64,000 nucleotides of DNA from Methylocella silvestris. GTDB lineage: Bacteria; Pseudomonadota; Alphaproteobacteria; Rhizobiales; Beijerinckiaceae. Positions within the stretch are counted from its first letter, which is position 1. Each line of letters starts with the position of its first letter. The translations under genes and the position numbers were made by a program. The notes beneath the pieces are model-generated. The model was not told the origin of the DNA and ran no database searches. It was given only the letters and a program-made list of their open reading frames with translations. Positions 53,660-61,252 of this stretch are shown piece by piece. The stretch spans positions 62,001-126,000 of the forward strand of contig NZ_PDZR01000001.1 of the NCBI RefSeq assembly GCF_002891535.1, in the 5' to 3' direction.

Positions 53660-56600
53660 TCAGCTATCCTGCTTGTTTTTTTCCTCCATGCTGGCTTTCA
53701 GCACAAGCAGCTTTGCGAAGGGAGAATTGGGATCTGGCGGCCGATCGTAGGATTTCTTCTGCGGTGTGGCAAAGGAGCCGCGCTGGGGCCGGCGGTCATT
53801 GTCCTGCGGCCGGCTGCTCCCCGCGCCCTGCCTCTCGTGCCGGTCGCGGTCGTTTGGACGTCCCTGTCTTTGGCCCGGCTTTCCGGGGGCGCCCGTTTGA
53901 GCGCCGGACGGCGCGCCGCCCTGGCGCTCCCTCGCGCCATGATCCTGATTGGCGCCGCCACGGCTGTTGCGCGGCCTCGAATGATTGGCGCGGACCTCGG
54001 CGGCTCCGGGTTCGGGCGCGGGCGCCGCCAGTTCGGGCGTTTCGCCGTGCGGAGCGGCGCGGCGGCGCTCCGGCCGCTTGGCCGCGCGGGCCTCGGGCCT
54101 GCGCGCGTGGAAATGCTGCCGGTGGGGACGCCAGACTTCGATCAGGACGGGCTCTGGCTCCGCTTGCCCCGCCTCGGTCCCGGCCGCATCGGGCGCGAGC
54201 TCCGAGGTCAGCTCCGGAGCCTCGGCGGCGGCCGGAGCGGCGTTCTCGTCGTCGGCCGGCGCTTCAGCGAACGGCTCCGGCGCGGCGACAGGCTCCGCCT
54301 CGGCGACGGCCTCGAGGTCCGGCGCAGCGTCCGGTCCGGCCTCGGGGACAGGCGCGTCCGGCTCCGACGCAATCACTGCGGCAACGTCATCCTGAAATAT
54401 CGTCTCGCCGCTTCCAGGCTCGGCCGCTGCGGTCTCCGTCTCGGCCGAATCAACGCCGGCGGCGTCCTCATGCGGTTCGGCCGACTCAAGGGCGCCATGG
54501 TCGGCCTCGATCGTTCCTTCCATCTCGGCCGAAGGCGCAGCCTCGGCCGGCGGCGGCGCAAGCGGCTCGGTCGCCGCCTTTGGCACAAGAGGAACGGTGA
54601 TCGCCGGTCCGGCCCGCCGTTCGACCACATAGCCGAGCGAGCGCAGGATGGAGGCGAAGCTTTCGCCGGAGCATCCCGCAAGGGAGGTCATCCCGACCGT
54701 GACGATGAAACTGTCGCCGTCGGCGGCGCCGGCCGGCGGATCGCCCGCCGTGGCGCCCGGGCGATAGGCGATCGCCGGCCGAATCAGATCGGCGAGACGC
54801 TCGAGGATGTCGACGCGCACGGCGCGCTCGCCGCAGACGCGAAATCCCGCGGCCCGGTAAAATCCCTTGGGAACGTCCTTGTCCGCGACGAAGGAGGTGC
54901 GGCCGGAGGCGGCGAGGTGCGGAACGTCGTCGATGCCCTTGATTTCCTCGACGCCGCCATTGGTCAAAGCCCAGAGCTGGGCGGCGAGGGCGCGGGGCGC
55001 CGGTTTGACGAGGCCCGGCAGATAAAGATGATAGGCGCCGAAGCGAACGCCGAATTTCCGCAGCGCGCCGCGCGCCTCCTGCGGCAGCGCCTTGACGTCC
55101 TCGGCGACCTTGGCGCGGTCAAGGACGCCGAGCGATTCAGCGATCTGAAACGCGACGCCCCGCGCAAGCCCCTCAAGCCCCTCGCTTTTTTCGAGATCGA
55201 CGAGCGGGCCGAGCAGCTTCTTGACGTGCTGCGCCAGCCAGAGGTCAAGCCGCCGCTGGACATTCTCGAGCGCGGGTCCGGTAAGTTGCTCGTCGGCCAG
55301 AATGCGCAGCGTCGGCTCAAGGACATGCGGGCCGGCGGAGATCTTCGCGACCGGTTCGCCGAGCCAGCGGATCATGCCGTCATTGGCGAGGACGAACGCC
55401 TCATCGACGGCCTCATGGACGCGGGTGGCGCGCCCTTCGATCTCGCTCGCGAGCGCTTTCTGCGCCGCGGCGTTGAGCGCCTTGGCGGCTTCCCCGACCG
55501 CTTGCGGGTCGGGCGTGAAGCGAAAGCCGTTGAGCTGGCCGACGTGCTGGCCCTCGACGATCACATCGCCGCTATTCGTGACTTCCGCTTCCAACATGGC
55601 GTTCTCTCTGAGGCGGCGCATCAGCACGCTCGTCCTTCGGTCGACGAACCGCTGGGCGAGACGGGCGTGCAAAGCGTCCGACAAGGTGTCCTCTACCTGA
55701 CGCGCGACCCCCTGCCAATGGTCAGGATCAAGCAGCCAGTCGGATCGGTTGGCGATAAAGGTCCAGGTGCGGACCTGTGCGATCCGTGCGGACAAAGCGT
55801 CGAGATCGCCGTCGACCCGGTCCAGAGCTCTGATGTGGCGGGCGAACCAATCGTCGGGAATCCGCCCTGCGCGCACCACGAACCCATAGACCGAAAGAAC
55901 AAGCTCCGCATGCGCCGCTGGCGACAGCTTACGATAATCCGGGATCTGGCAACAGTCCCACAGGCGGGCGACATCAGCTTTCGTCGCCGCCTCACGCATG
56001 ATTTTTTCCTCGCGGGAGGCGATGTCGAGCACCATCTGGTCCTCGGCGAGCGGCGCGCGCGTCAATCCAGGCGCGTTCGGCAGCACGTCGAGCGAGGCGG
56101 CAAGGCTGCGGATCGAGGAAAAATCGAGGCTGGCGTTGCGCCATTGCAGCATTCTGACGCTGTCGAAGCGATGCGCCTCCAGCGCCTCGACGAGATCTTC
56201 GTCGAAAGGCGGGCAGCGTCCCGTGGTGCCGAAGGTCCCGTCGCGCATGTGCCGTCCGGCGCGGCCGGCGATCTGGCCGAACTCCGCCGGGGTCAGGCGG
56301 CGAAACTGCCAGCCGTCGAATTTGCGGTCCGAAGCGAAGGCGATGTGCTCGACGTCAAGGTTCAGCCCCATGCCGACGGCGTCGGTCGCGACGATATAAT
56401 CGACGTCGCCGTTCTGGAACATGTCGACCTGGGCGTTGCGGGTGCGCGGCGAAAGCGCGCCAAGCACGACGGCCGCCCCGCCACGCTGGCGGCGGATCCA
56501 TTCGGCGATGGCGTAAACGTCCTCGGCGGAAAAGGCGACAATGGCGCTGCGTCGCGGCAGGCGCGTCATCTTGCGCTCGCCGGCAAAGCTCAGTTTCGAC

Positions 56601-57079
56601 AGCCGCGGACGATCGAGGATTCTGACGCCGGGCAGGAGCTCATGCACCAGACGCTGCATCGTGGCGGCCCCGATCAGCAGGGTCTCGGAGCGGCCGCGAT
56701 GATGCAGCAGCCGGTCGGTAAAGACATGGCCGCGATCGAGATCGGCGGCGAGCTGGATTTCGTCGACGGCGACGAAGTCGAGATCGAGGTCGCGCGGCAT
56801 CGCCTCGACGGTGGAGACAAAATAGCGCGCGCCCTTCGGCTTGATTTTCTCCTCGCCGGTGATGAGGGCGACCGCGCCGGGACCAATTTTTTCGACGACG
56901 CGATTATAAACTTCGCGCGCGAGCAGGCGCAGCGGCAGACCGATCATGCCGCTTGGATGGGCGAGCATGCGCTCGATCGCGTAATGCGTCTTGCCGGTGT
57001 TGGTAGGCCCGAGAACGGCGCTGACGCCGTTCGTTGACGCGGCCCGGCGCGAGGCTCCGGCAGGAAAGGTGACATTCAT
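53660..57079 (-). CDS. SUV3-like ATP-dependent RNA helicase with long charged tail
   Basis: 1139-residue superfamily 2 helicase related to the mitochondrial SUV3 RNA helicase. Motif I is LGPTNTGKTHYAIERML near residue 25, motif II is VDEIQLAAD, motif VI is QIAGRAGRHMRDG, and a SUV3-type C-terminal domain follows. The last 300 or so residues are low complexity: an acidic Ala/Glu/Pro half, then a basic Arg/Gly/Gln/Asp half, ending in the conserved-looking PNSPFAKLLVLKASMEEK. The ATG at 57079 is the only well-placed start. It would unwind RNA in decay or ribosome work. The S4-domain gene and fdxA that often follow it in relatives are absent. Confidence 0.9.
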   Translation of the reverse strand: MNVTFPAGASRRAASTNGVSAVLGPTNTGKTHYAIERMLAHPSGMIGLPLRLLAREVYNRVVEKIGPGAVALITGEEKIKPKGARYFVSTVEAMPRDLDLDFVAVDEIQLAADLDRGHVFTDRLLHHRGRSETLLIGAATMQRLVHELLPGVRILDRPRLSKLSFAGERKMTRLPRRSAIVAFSAEDVYAIAEWIRRQRGGAAVVLGALSPRTRNAQVDMFQNGDVDYIVATDAVGMGLNLDVEHIAFASDRKFDGWQFRRLTPAEFGQIAGRAGRHMRDGTFGTTGRCPPFDEDLVEALEAHRFDSVRMLQWRNASLDFSSIRSLAASLDVLPNAPGLTRAPLAEDQMVLDIASREEKIMREAATKADVARLWDCCQIPDYRKLSPAAHAELVLSVYGFVVRAGRIPDDWFARHIRALDRVDGDLDALSARIAQVRTWTFIANRSDWLLDPDHWQGVARQVEDTLSDALHARLAQRFVDRRTSVLMRRLRENAMLEAEVTNSGDVIVEGQHVGQLNGFRFTPDPQAVGEAAKALNAAAQKALASEIEGRATRVHEAVDEAFVLANDGMIRWLGEPVAKISAGPHVLEPTLRILADEQLTGPALENVQRRLDLWLAQHVKKLLGPLVDLEKSEGLEGLARGVAFQIAESLGVLDRAKVAEDVKALPQEARGALRKFGVRFGAYHLYLPGLVKPAPRALAAQLWALTNGGVEEIKGIDDVPHLAASGRTSFVADKDVPKGFYRAAGFRVCGERAVRVDILERLADLIRPAIAYRPGATAGDPPAGAADGDSFIVTVGMTSLAGCSGESFASILRSLGYVVERRAGPAITVPLVPKAATEPLAPPPAEAAPSAEMEGTIEADHGALESAEPHEDAAGVDSAETETAAAEPGSGETIFQDDVAAVIASEPDAPVPEAGPDAAPDLEAVAEAEPVAAPEPFAEAPADDENAAPAAAEAPELTSELAPDAAGTEAGQAEPEPVLIEVWRPHRQHFHARRPEARAAKRPERRRAAPHGETPELAAPAPEPGAAEVRANHSRPRNSRGGANQDHGARERQGGAPSGAQTGAPGKPGQRQGRPNDRDRHERQGAGSSRPQDNDRRPQRGSFATPQKKSYDRPPDPNSPFAKLLVLKASMEEKNKQDS

Positions 57080-57516
57080 GGTTAATCGCCGCCTGCGCCG
57101 ATGGAGCGCCGGACCTGTCGCGCCTGACACCTCGAACGGACGCCGAAAGGTTGAGTTCCTTCGGTCCGAAGACCCGGCATGTCGCTCTCCCGGCCAAGCG
57201 CTTGGCCAAGCCGCCGCGACAGGATGTTCAAGCGAGGAGGCTGGAGGCCGAGGTCCATCGCTCCTCCTGTACCATAATGGCGCCGGCAGGCGCACCATTG
57301 TTTACGCTTCGAACGGGAGTGGAACGAATCGCGCCCGAATCGGCGCCGCGGCGAAATCCCGCTTTGTTCCCGGCTATATGATGACAGCGCGCGTTGAGGT
57401 CATACTGGATTTGGTTATTTGGGCTGTTTTCGCAAGGCCGGCCCGGCGATTTTCGCCGCGCTGTCGGCGATTTCGCGCGGACTCGGCTTCGTCACGCTGT
57501 CAAGCGGTCTGGCCTG
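57080..57516. other. intergenic stretch, no gene seen
   Basis: About 440 bp between the helicase start and the rlpA-like stop. The open frames are Arg/Pro-rich and start poorly. No RNA gene or clear terminator is visible; the helicase promoter should lie here. Confidence 0.4.
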
Positions 57517-57828
57517 TCAATTTACGATGGTTTCGAGCGCTACTCTGGCGACGCCCTGATGGCGGAAGCCGAGCGCGTCGGCTGCGCCGGTCGAGACGTC
57601 GACGATGCGGCCGGCGATGAATGGTCCGCGATCGTTGACGACAAGCAGAACGGATCGCTTGTTGGAGAGATTGGTGACGCGCACCTGGGTGCCGAAAGGC
57701 AAGGAGCGATGAGCGCAAGTCATATGGCCACGACCGCGATAATAGGACGCTTTACCTGTCCAGATTTGCGCTTGCGCTGCGGCGGACAAGGGAAGCAATG
57801 CGGCAGCGATGATGATGACTTTCCTCAA
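57517..57828 (-). CDS. RlpA-like double-psi beta-barrel protein (short form)
   Basis: 103-residue exported protein. The TTG at 57828 is eight bases after GGAG and gives the signal peptide MRKVIIIAAALLPLSAAAQA; a GTG at 57834 is too close to that site. The mature part is one RlpA-type double-psi beta-barrel with TGKASYYRGRGHMTCAHRS, LPFGTQVRVTN and VVNDRGPFIAGRIVDVS. RlpA proteins cleave bare glycan strands at the septum. The SPOR peptidoglycan-binding domain of full RlpA is missing. Confidence 0.85.
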   Translation of the reverse strand: MRKVIIIAAALLPLSAAAQAQIWTGKASYYRGRGHMTCAHRSLPFGTQVRVTNLSNKRSVLLVVNDRGPFIAGRIVDVSTGAADALGFRHQGVARVALETIVN

Positions 57829-58117
57829 TATCACAACTCCATAAATCCGTTGATACCGTTCATTGACGAACGGGCGCGGCTTATGGCCAGAGTATGTGAT
57901 CAAAAAATGGCGATGTATTTTATATACTACTTGTTATGTTTACATTAGCGCCTTAATAAACGATCTATGTTTTACGCTCCCCGCATCTTTGTGGCAGTCA
58001 CCGCAACTGATTTAGCGAGGTAGAGAGCAGAGTTGGTCTTTGGACTGGCAGAAGGCGGCCCCGGCCTTCGCCGCGCCCAAATCCGCGGCAAAGACACGGC
58101 GCGGAAGGGACGGCGGT

Positions 58118-59047
58118 TCAGCCGTTGAGGAGGAGCGCGACGCCGCAGACAATCAGGCCGGCGCCCAAAAGCTCCGCCTTTGAGGCGGCTTCTCGGAAAA
58201 TCCACCGGGAGACGACGCGGGCGAAAACGACTTCGACGAGGCCGAGCGTGCGCACGGGCGCGGCCGACTGAACCGCGAAGGCGAGAAACCAGAACAGCGA
58301 GGCGAAAGCGCCGATAAATCCGGCAAAGAGCGATGGGCGCCATTGAGAGCTTATCGTGCGAAGCAGCGGGCGATCGAACAGAAGCAGCAGCACCAAAATG
58401 AGCAGAGCCTGGAAGGAAAGGGCGGCCGCAAGCGCGGCGACGGCGGCGATGATGAATGTCGGGCCATTGAATTCAAGAATGCCGGCGCGAAAGCCGATCG
58501 CCGAAAGCGCGAAGCAGGACGCCGACGCAAGTCCGAGGACGACTGCGCGTCGATCGGCGGTTCCGCTTAACCCCACGGGGCGACCCGATGAGCCGTGTTT
58601 GAAGAATCCCGGCGGCAGCGAAAGAATAGCGACGCCTGCGGTTGACAGCAAAATCGCCGTCGCGGTCGAAACGCTTGGCCTTTCGCCGAGAAAGGCGAGG
58701 CCGAAGGCCGCGATCTGAAGCGGTTCAGTCTTCGTCAGGGCGATTGTCGCGAAGAAAGACCGGCGGCGCATCGCCGCCAGCATCAGGCCGGTCGCCGCGA
58801 TCTGCGCCACCGCCGCGGCCGCAATCCATGCCGCGCCCTTGAGCGTCAGCGGATTTGGCGCATACCCCGATATGCCGCAAAGAATAAACAAAAACAGCGC
58901 CGCGAAGGGCGCGCCGTAGAGAAACCGGACAAAGGCGGCGCCGGCCGGGCCTGCCGCGTCGACGAGCTCTCGCTGGGTCGCATTGCGCGCGGTCTGCGCC
59001 GCGGCCGCGATCAGCGTCGCGGGAATCCAGATCCAGGAAAAATTCAT
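58118..59047 (-). CDS. EamA/DMT-family transporter
   Basis: 309-residue drug/metabolite transporter with ten hydrophobic helices in two EamA repeats. The first repeat ends near LAFLGERPSVSTATAILLST and the second near VVSRWIFREAASKAELLGAGL, both typical of the family. There is no signal peptide beyond helix 1. It is a single gene and its substrate is unknown. Confidence 0.88.
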   Translation of the reverse strand: MNFSWIWIPATLIAAAAQTARNATQRELVDAAGPAGAAFVRFLYGAPFAALFLFILCGISGYAPNPLTLKGAAWIAAAAVAQIAATGLMLAAMRRRSFFATIALTKTEPLQIAAFGLAFLGERPSVSTATAILLSTAGVAILSLPPGFFKHGSSGRPVGLSGTADRRAVVLGLASASCFALSAIGFRAGILEFNGPTFIIAAVAALAAALSFQALLILVLLLLFDRPLLRTISSQWRPSLFAGFIGAFASLFWFLAFAVQSAAPVRTLGLVEVVFARVVSRWIFREAASKAELLGAGLIVCGVALLLNG

Positions 59048-59363
59048 GAGGGATCACGACCAAAGTAGAGGGGGTGGCTGTCCCGTGGCGGTTCCGGCCT
59101 TTGCGGCCGTCGCGACGATGGGGACGAAGCTTCAATCAATTCAGGCTATTGGCAGCTATCGACGGCGCCGGCGACAGCCTCGGGTTGCATCCGGGAAAAA
59201 ATGGTCGATTTGTCGCAGCAAGTCTTTTCATTCACGAAAAAATGCATTAGCGTAAGAAATACGGAAGGGGATACGGCGCTGGAGGGAATATCCTTTGCGT
59301 CGCCTTTCGAAATGAGCAGGCGCGAACCCACGTAGTGAAGAAAAACAGGGGGCGCCGGCAAAC

Positions 59364-59447
59364 AATAAAGAGCCGACGGCATTGCCAGAAGCGGTCCAAG
59401 TCTAGGGGGGACGCCCGAAAGAGTATTGCGACAAGCCCATTGTCGCG
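59364..59447 (-). ncRNA. decayed third copy of the suhB/alpha-r8-like small RNA
   Basis: On the minus strand this stretch keeps the first hairpin (7-bp arms at 59428-59434 and 59440-59446), the core CCCTAGACTTGG and the closing CTCTTTATT, in the same order as the two intact copies 380 and 600 bp away. The middle hairpin and the terminator stem carry several changes, and I see no good promoter 10 bases before hairpin 1, unlike the intact copies. It may be silent or a diverged paralogue. Confidence 0.5.
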
Positions 59448-59558
59448 GCTCCTTTAGGGAAGCGCAAGAAAAGCAAAAAAGCTGCAAGGCGCGGTCAAAC
59501 GAGATCCAGGGAATTCGACCAATAGGTTGCCGAGCTATCCGATCGGAGGGCCGCCATT

Positions 59559-59747
59559 TTGGTTTTGATCGGGCTCAGCGCCTTGGTCTGGTTGTCTGGA
59601 CGACTTATGAGGCCGTGGCTTTTCGGCCTCTCATTATTCCGACCGGAGCGCCGCCTCGACGCAGCGTTTCAAACGAGCCTGAAAGACGACGCGGAAAACG
59701 CGCATCCCGCAGGCCTCATGGAAGCAAAAAAACATCGCTTAGACTAA
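59559..59747 (+). CDS. possible small membrane protein between the sRNA copies
   Basis: A 62-residue frame starting with TTG at 59559, eight bases after GGAGGG. It predicts one hydrophobic N-terminal helix (VLIGLSALVWLSGRLM, then WLFGLSLF) and a charged C-terminus. It lies on the plus strand between the decayed and first intact sRNA copy and ends just at the sRNA terminator. I recognise no family. The good ribosome site argues for it; the short length and setting argue for caution. Confidence 0.4.
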   Translation: MVLIGLSALVWLSGRLMRPWLFGLSLFRPERRLDAAFQTSLKDDAENAHPAGLMEAKKHRLD

Positions 59748-59834
59748 AGAGGCCGCTTGCGTTTCCGCAAGCGGCCCAAGTCTAGGGAGGAAACGCCCAA
59801 GGAGGGCATCGGCGACAACAAGCGTTGTCGCACT
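59746..59834 (-). ncRNA. small RNA, suhB/alpha-r8 (mmgR)-like, copy 1
   Basis: Predicted 85-90-nt RNA with three hairpins: hairpin 1 (59812-59818 with 59825-59831), a short GCCC-TCCTT-GGGC hairpin (59794-59807 region), then a single-stranded TTTCCTCCCTAGACTT, and a terminator with a perfect 11-bp stem (59751-59761 with 59766-59776), GAAA loop and TCTTT tail. CCUCC-type runs sit in the loop and the single strand and could pair with ribosome-binding sites. Order, the CCTCCCTAGACTTGG core and location beside a suhB-like gene match the suhB motif family (alpha-r8, mmgR) of Rhizobiales. Family membership rests on my reading, not a covariance search. Confidence 0.78.
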
Positions 59835-59840
59835 GCGATA

Positions 59841-59869
59841 AATGTACGCGTGCAGCGCACAAAAAGCAA
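59841..59869 (-). promoter_or_regulatory. promoter of sRNA copy 1
   Basis: Minus-strand TTGCTT (59869-59864), a 17-base spacer, and TACATT (59846-59841), placed 7 bases before the expected RNA start. The same layout recurs at copy 2. Confidence 0.65.
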
Positions 59870-59961
59870 GAGTCGGAAACATGCCGACCGCGACGGAATG
59901 GCGGGCGCCGCGCTGGTTTCAGCCAGCCGGATAAGCCGGGCATTCTGGATGGCCCGCCAAA

Positions 59962-60053
59962 ATAAAGAGGCCGCTCGCGATTTCCGCAAGCGGCCCAAGT
60001 CTAGGGAGGAAACGCCCAAGGAGGGCATCGGCGACAACAAGCGTTGTCGCACC
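59962..60053 (-). ncRNA. small RNA, suhB/alpha-r8 (mmgR)-like, copy 2
   Basis: Near-twin of copy 1. A 72-bp core (identical to 59762-59833) holds both upstream hairpins, the CCTCCC single strand and one arm of the terminator. The terminator stem has one C-A mismatch (10 of 11 pairs) and a TCTTTATT tail. Changes are confined to the terminator loop side and to the promoter spacer, so the mature RNA sequence has been kept while the flanks drifted. Confidence 0.78.
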
Positions 60054-60058
60054 GCAAT

Positions 60059-60087
60059 AATATGCACGTGCGACGCACAAAAAGCAA
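60059..60087 (-). promoter_or_regulatory. promoter of sRNA copy 2
   Basis: Minus-strand TTGCTT (60087-60082), again 17 bases, then CATATT (60064-60059). The -35 box is identical to that of copy 1 and the spacing is conserved despite changes between them. Confidence 0.65.
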
Positions 60088-60321
60088 GTGCCGCTGACCT
60101 ATTTTCTGACGGGTGCGTCAACTTGTTTTAGCTCCTTGTATTAATTGGCGTTTTTTGCGCGTTGCGACTCCAGCGACGGCCCTGCTGATTTTCGCCGCCA
60201 AAAGTGACAGCCCCTTTCGCTTGCGCGCCCTTACGATCTTCCGTTCAGATTCGGCTTTCAGCGTATGATCCGCACGGCAATCTATGATTTTGCCGATAAC
60301 GCGATTCGATAAGAAAGCCTG

Positions 60322-61122
60322 ATGATGACAGCTGTGGATTTTGCCGCGTTCGTTGAACGTCTCTCCGAGATCGCCTGCGAGACGATCCTGCCGTTTTTCC
60401 GCACCGCGCTCGGAGCCACCGACAAGAATGTCGGCGGAGCCTTCGATCCGGTGACGGAAGCTGACCATGCCGCCGAAGCGGCCATGCGGCGCCTGATCAT
60501 GACGACTTTCCCAAATCACGGCATTATCGGCGAGGAATTCGGATCGATCCGCAGCGATGCGGAATTTGTCTGGGTTCTTGATCCGATCGACGGCACGAAA
60601 AGCTTCATCGCCGGGCTTCCGACCTGGGGCAGCCTCATCGGCCTCCTGCATAACGGCGCTCCGACCTATGGCGTGCTCGTTCAGCCTTTCACGCGAGAGC
60701 GCTTCATCGGCGACGGCGTCGGCGCGATTTGGCGCGGCCCGGGGCAGGCCGGCGAGCTGGTCGAGCGCAAGCTGACGACGCGCCTTTGCGACAATTTCAC
60801 GGAGGCGACGCTGCTCACCACCTCGCCGCTGCTCTACGCGGAAGACAAGCTCGCCGCATTCCGCCGCGTTGAGGCGTTGGTCAGATTGTCGCGTTATGGC
60901 GGTGATTGCTACGCTTTCGCCATGCTTGCCGCCGGCCATGTCGATTGCGTGATCGAATCGGGTCTCAAGACTTACGATATCGCGCCGCTCATTCCGATCA
61001 TCGAGGGGGCTGGCGGCGTCGTCACCGATTGGGCCGGAGGAAGCGCCGTTCAGGGCGGCGACATCGTCGCGAGCGGCTGCGCCCAGCTGCATGTCAGGGC
61101 GTTAAAGCTGCTGCAGGACTGA
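60322..61122 (+). CDS. hisN: histidinol-phosphatase / inositol-monophosphatase-family protein (HisN, SuhB-like)
   Basis: 266-residue magnesium-dependent phosphatase of the inositol monophosphatase family. The metal residues are in GEEFGSIR, WVLDPIDGTKSFIAG and the C-terminal LKTYDIAPLIPIIEGAGG. The sequence around SFIAGLPTWGSLIGLL and the modest length point to the HisN branch that makes histidinol, but a SuhB-like role cannot be excluded. It lies directly downstream (on the opposite strand) of the tandem sRNA genes, the setting that gave the suhB RNA motif its name. Confidence 0.85.
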   Translation: MMTAVDFAAFVERLSEIACETILPFFRTALGATDKNVGGAFDPVTEADHAAEAAMRRLIMTTFPNHGIIGEEFGSIRSDAEFVWVLDPIDGTKSFIAGLPTWGSLIGLLHNGAPTYGVLVQPFTRERFIGDGVGAIWRGPGQAGELVERKLTTRLCDNFTEATLLTTSPLLYAEDKLAAFRRVEALVRLSRYGGDCYAFAMLAAGHVDCVIESGLKTYDIAPLIPIIEGAGGVVTDWAGGSAVQGGDIVASGCAQLHVRALKLLQD

Positions 61123-61140
61123 GCGCTCCACATCAATAAG

Positions 61141-61194
61141 TTGGAGCATGTCCTCGTCGTCCAGATGATTCCATCCGAACGGGACATGCTCCAA
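61141..61194. repeat. 54-bp palindromic element with 13-bp perfect arms
   Basis: TTGGAGCATGTCC (61141-61153) and its exact reverse complement (61182-61194) enclose a 28-base loop. It lies between the convergent hisN and pntB genes. It resembles small dispersed palindromes common between Rhizobiales genes; no second copy is in this window. Confidence 0.65.
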
Positions 61195-61200
61195 AGCAAA

Positions 61201-61226
61201 GGGCCGCGCCCTGCCGGACGCGGCCC
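61201..61226 (-). terminator. terminator of the pnt operon
   Basis: Perfect 8-bp stem (GGGCCGCG/CGCGGCCC) with a 10-base loop, followed on the minus strand by TTTGCTTT. It lies 27 bases past the pntB stop; hisN, converging, would read it too. Confidence 0.65.
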
Positions 61227-61252
61227 TTGATGGAACGGTCGAGGCGGCGCGT

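Larger units (their letters stand above)
59746..60088. repeat. tandem 125-bp direct repeat (two copies)
   Basis: Units at 59746-59870 and 59964-60088, each 125 bp, start to start 218 bp, with 72 identical bases in the core. The 93-bp spacer between them has no repeat structure of its own. Each unit is exactly one sRNA gene with promoter and terminator, so this is a gene duplication rather than a mobile repeat. Confidence 0.9.

Noticed and set aside
53837-57037. 1066-codon open frame on the plus strand
   Set aside because: It lies wholly opposite the SUV3-like helicase gene, whose motifs are clear. The frame stays open because high-GC codon bias removes stops on the other strand; its product is Arg/Gly/Asp-rich with no domain.
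59746-60088. Possible CRISPR array
   Set aside because: There are only two (or three) units of 125 bp containing promoter and terminator, not many short repeats with unique spacers, and no cas genes are present.
59744-60121. 125-codon minus-strand frame with an internal repeat
   Set aside because: The repeated peptide is only the translation of the two sRNA units; promoter and terminator hairpins inside it argue against a protein.
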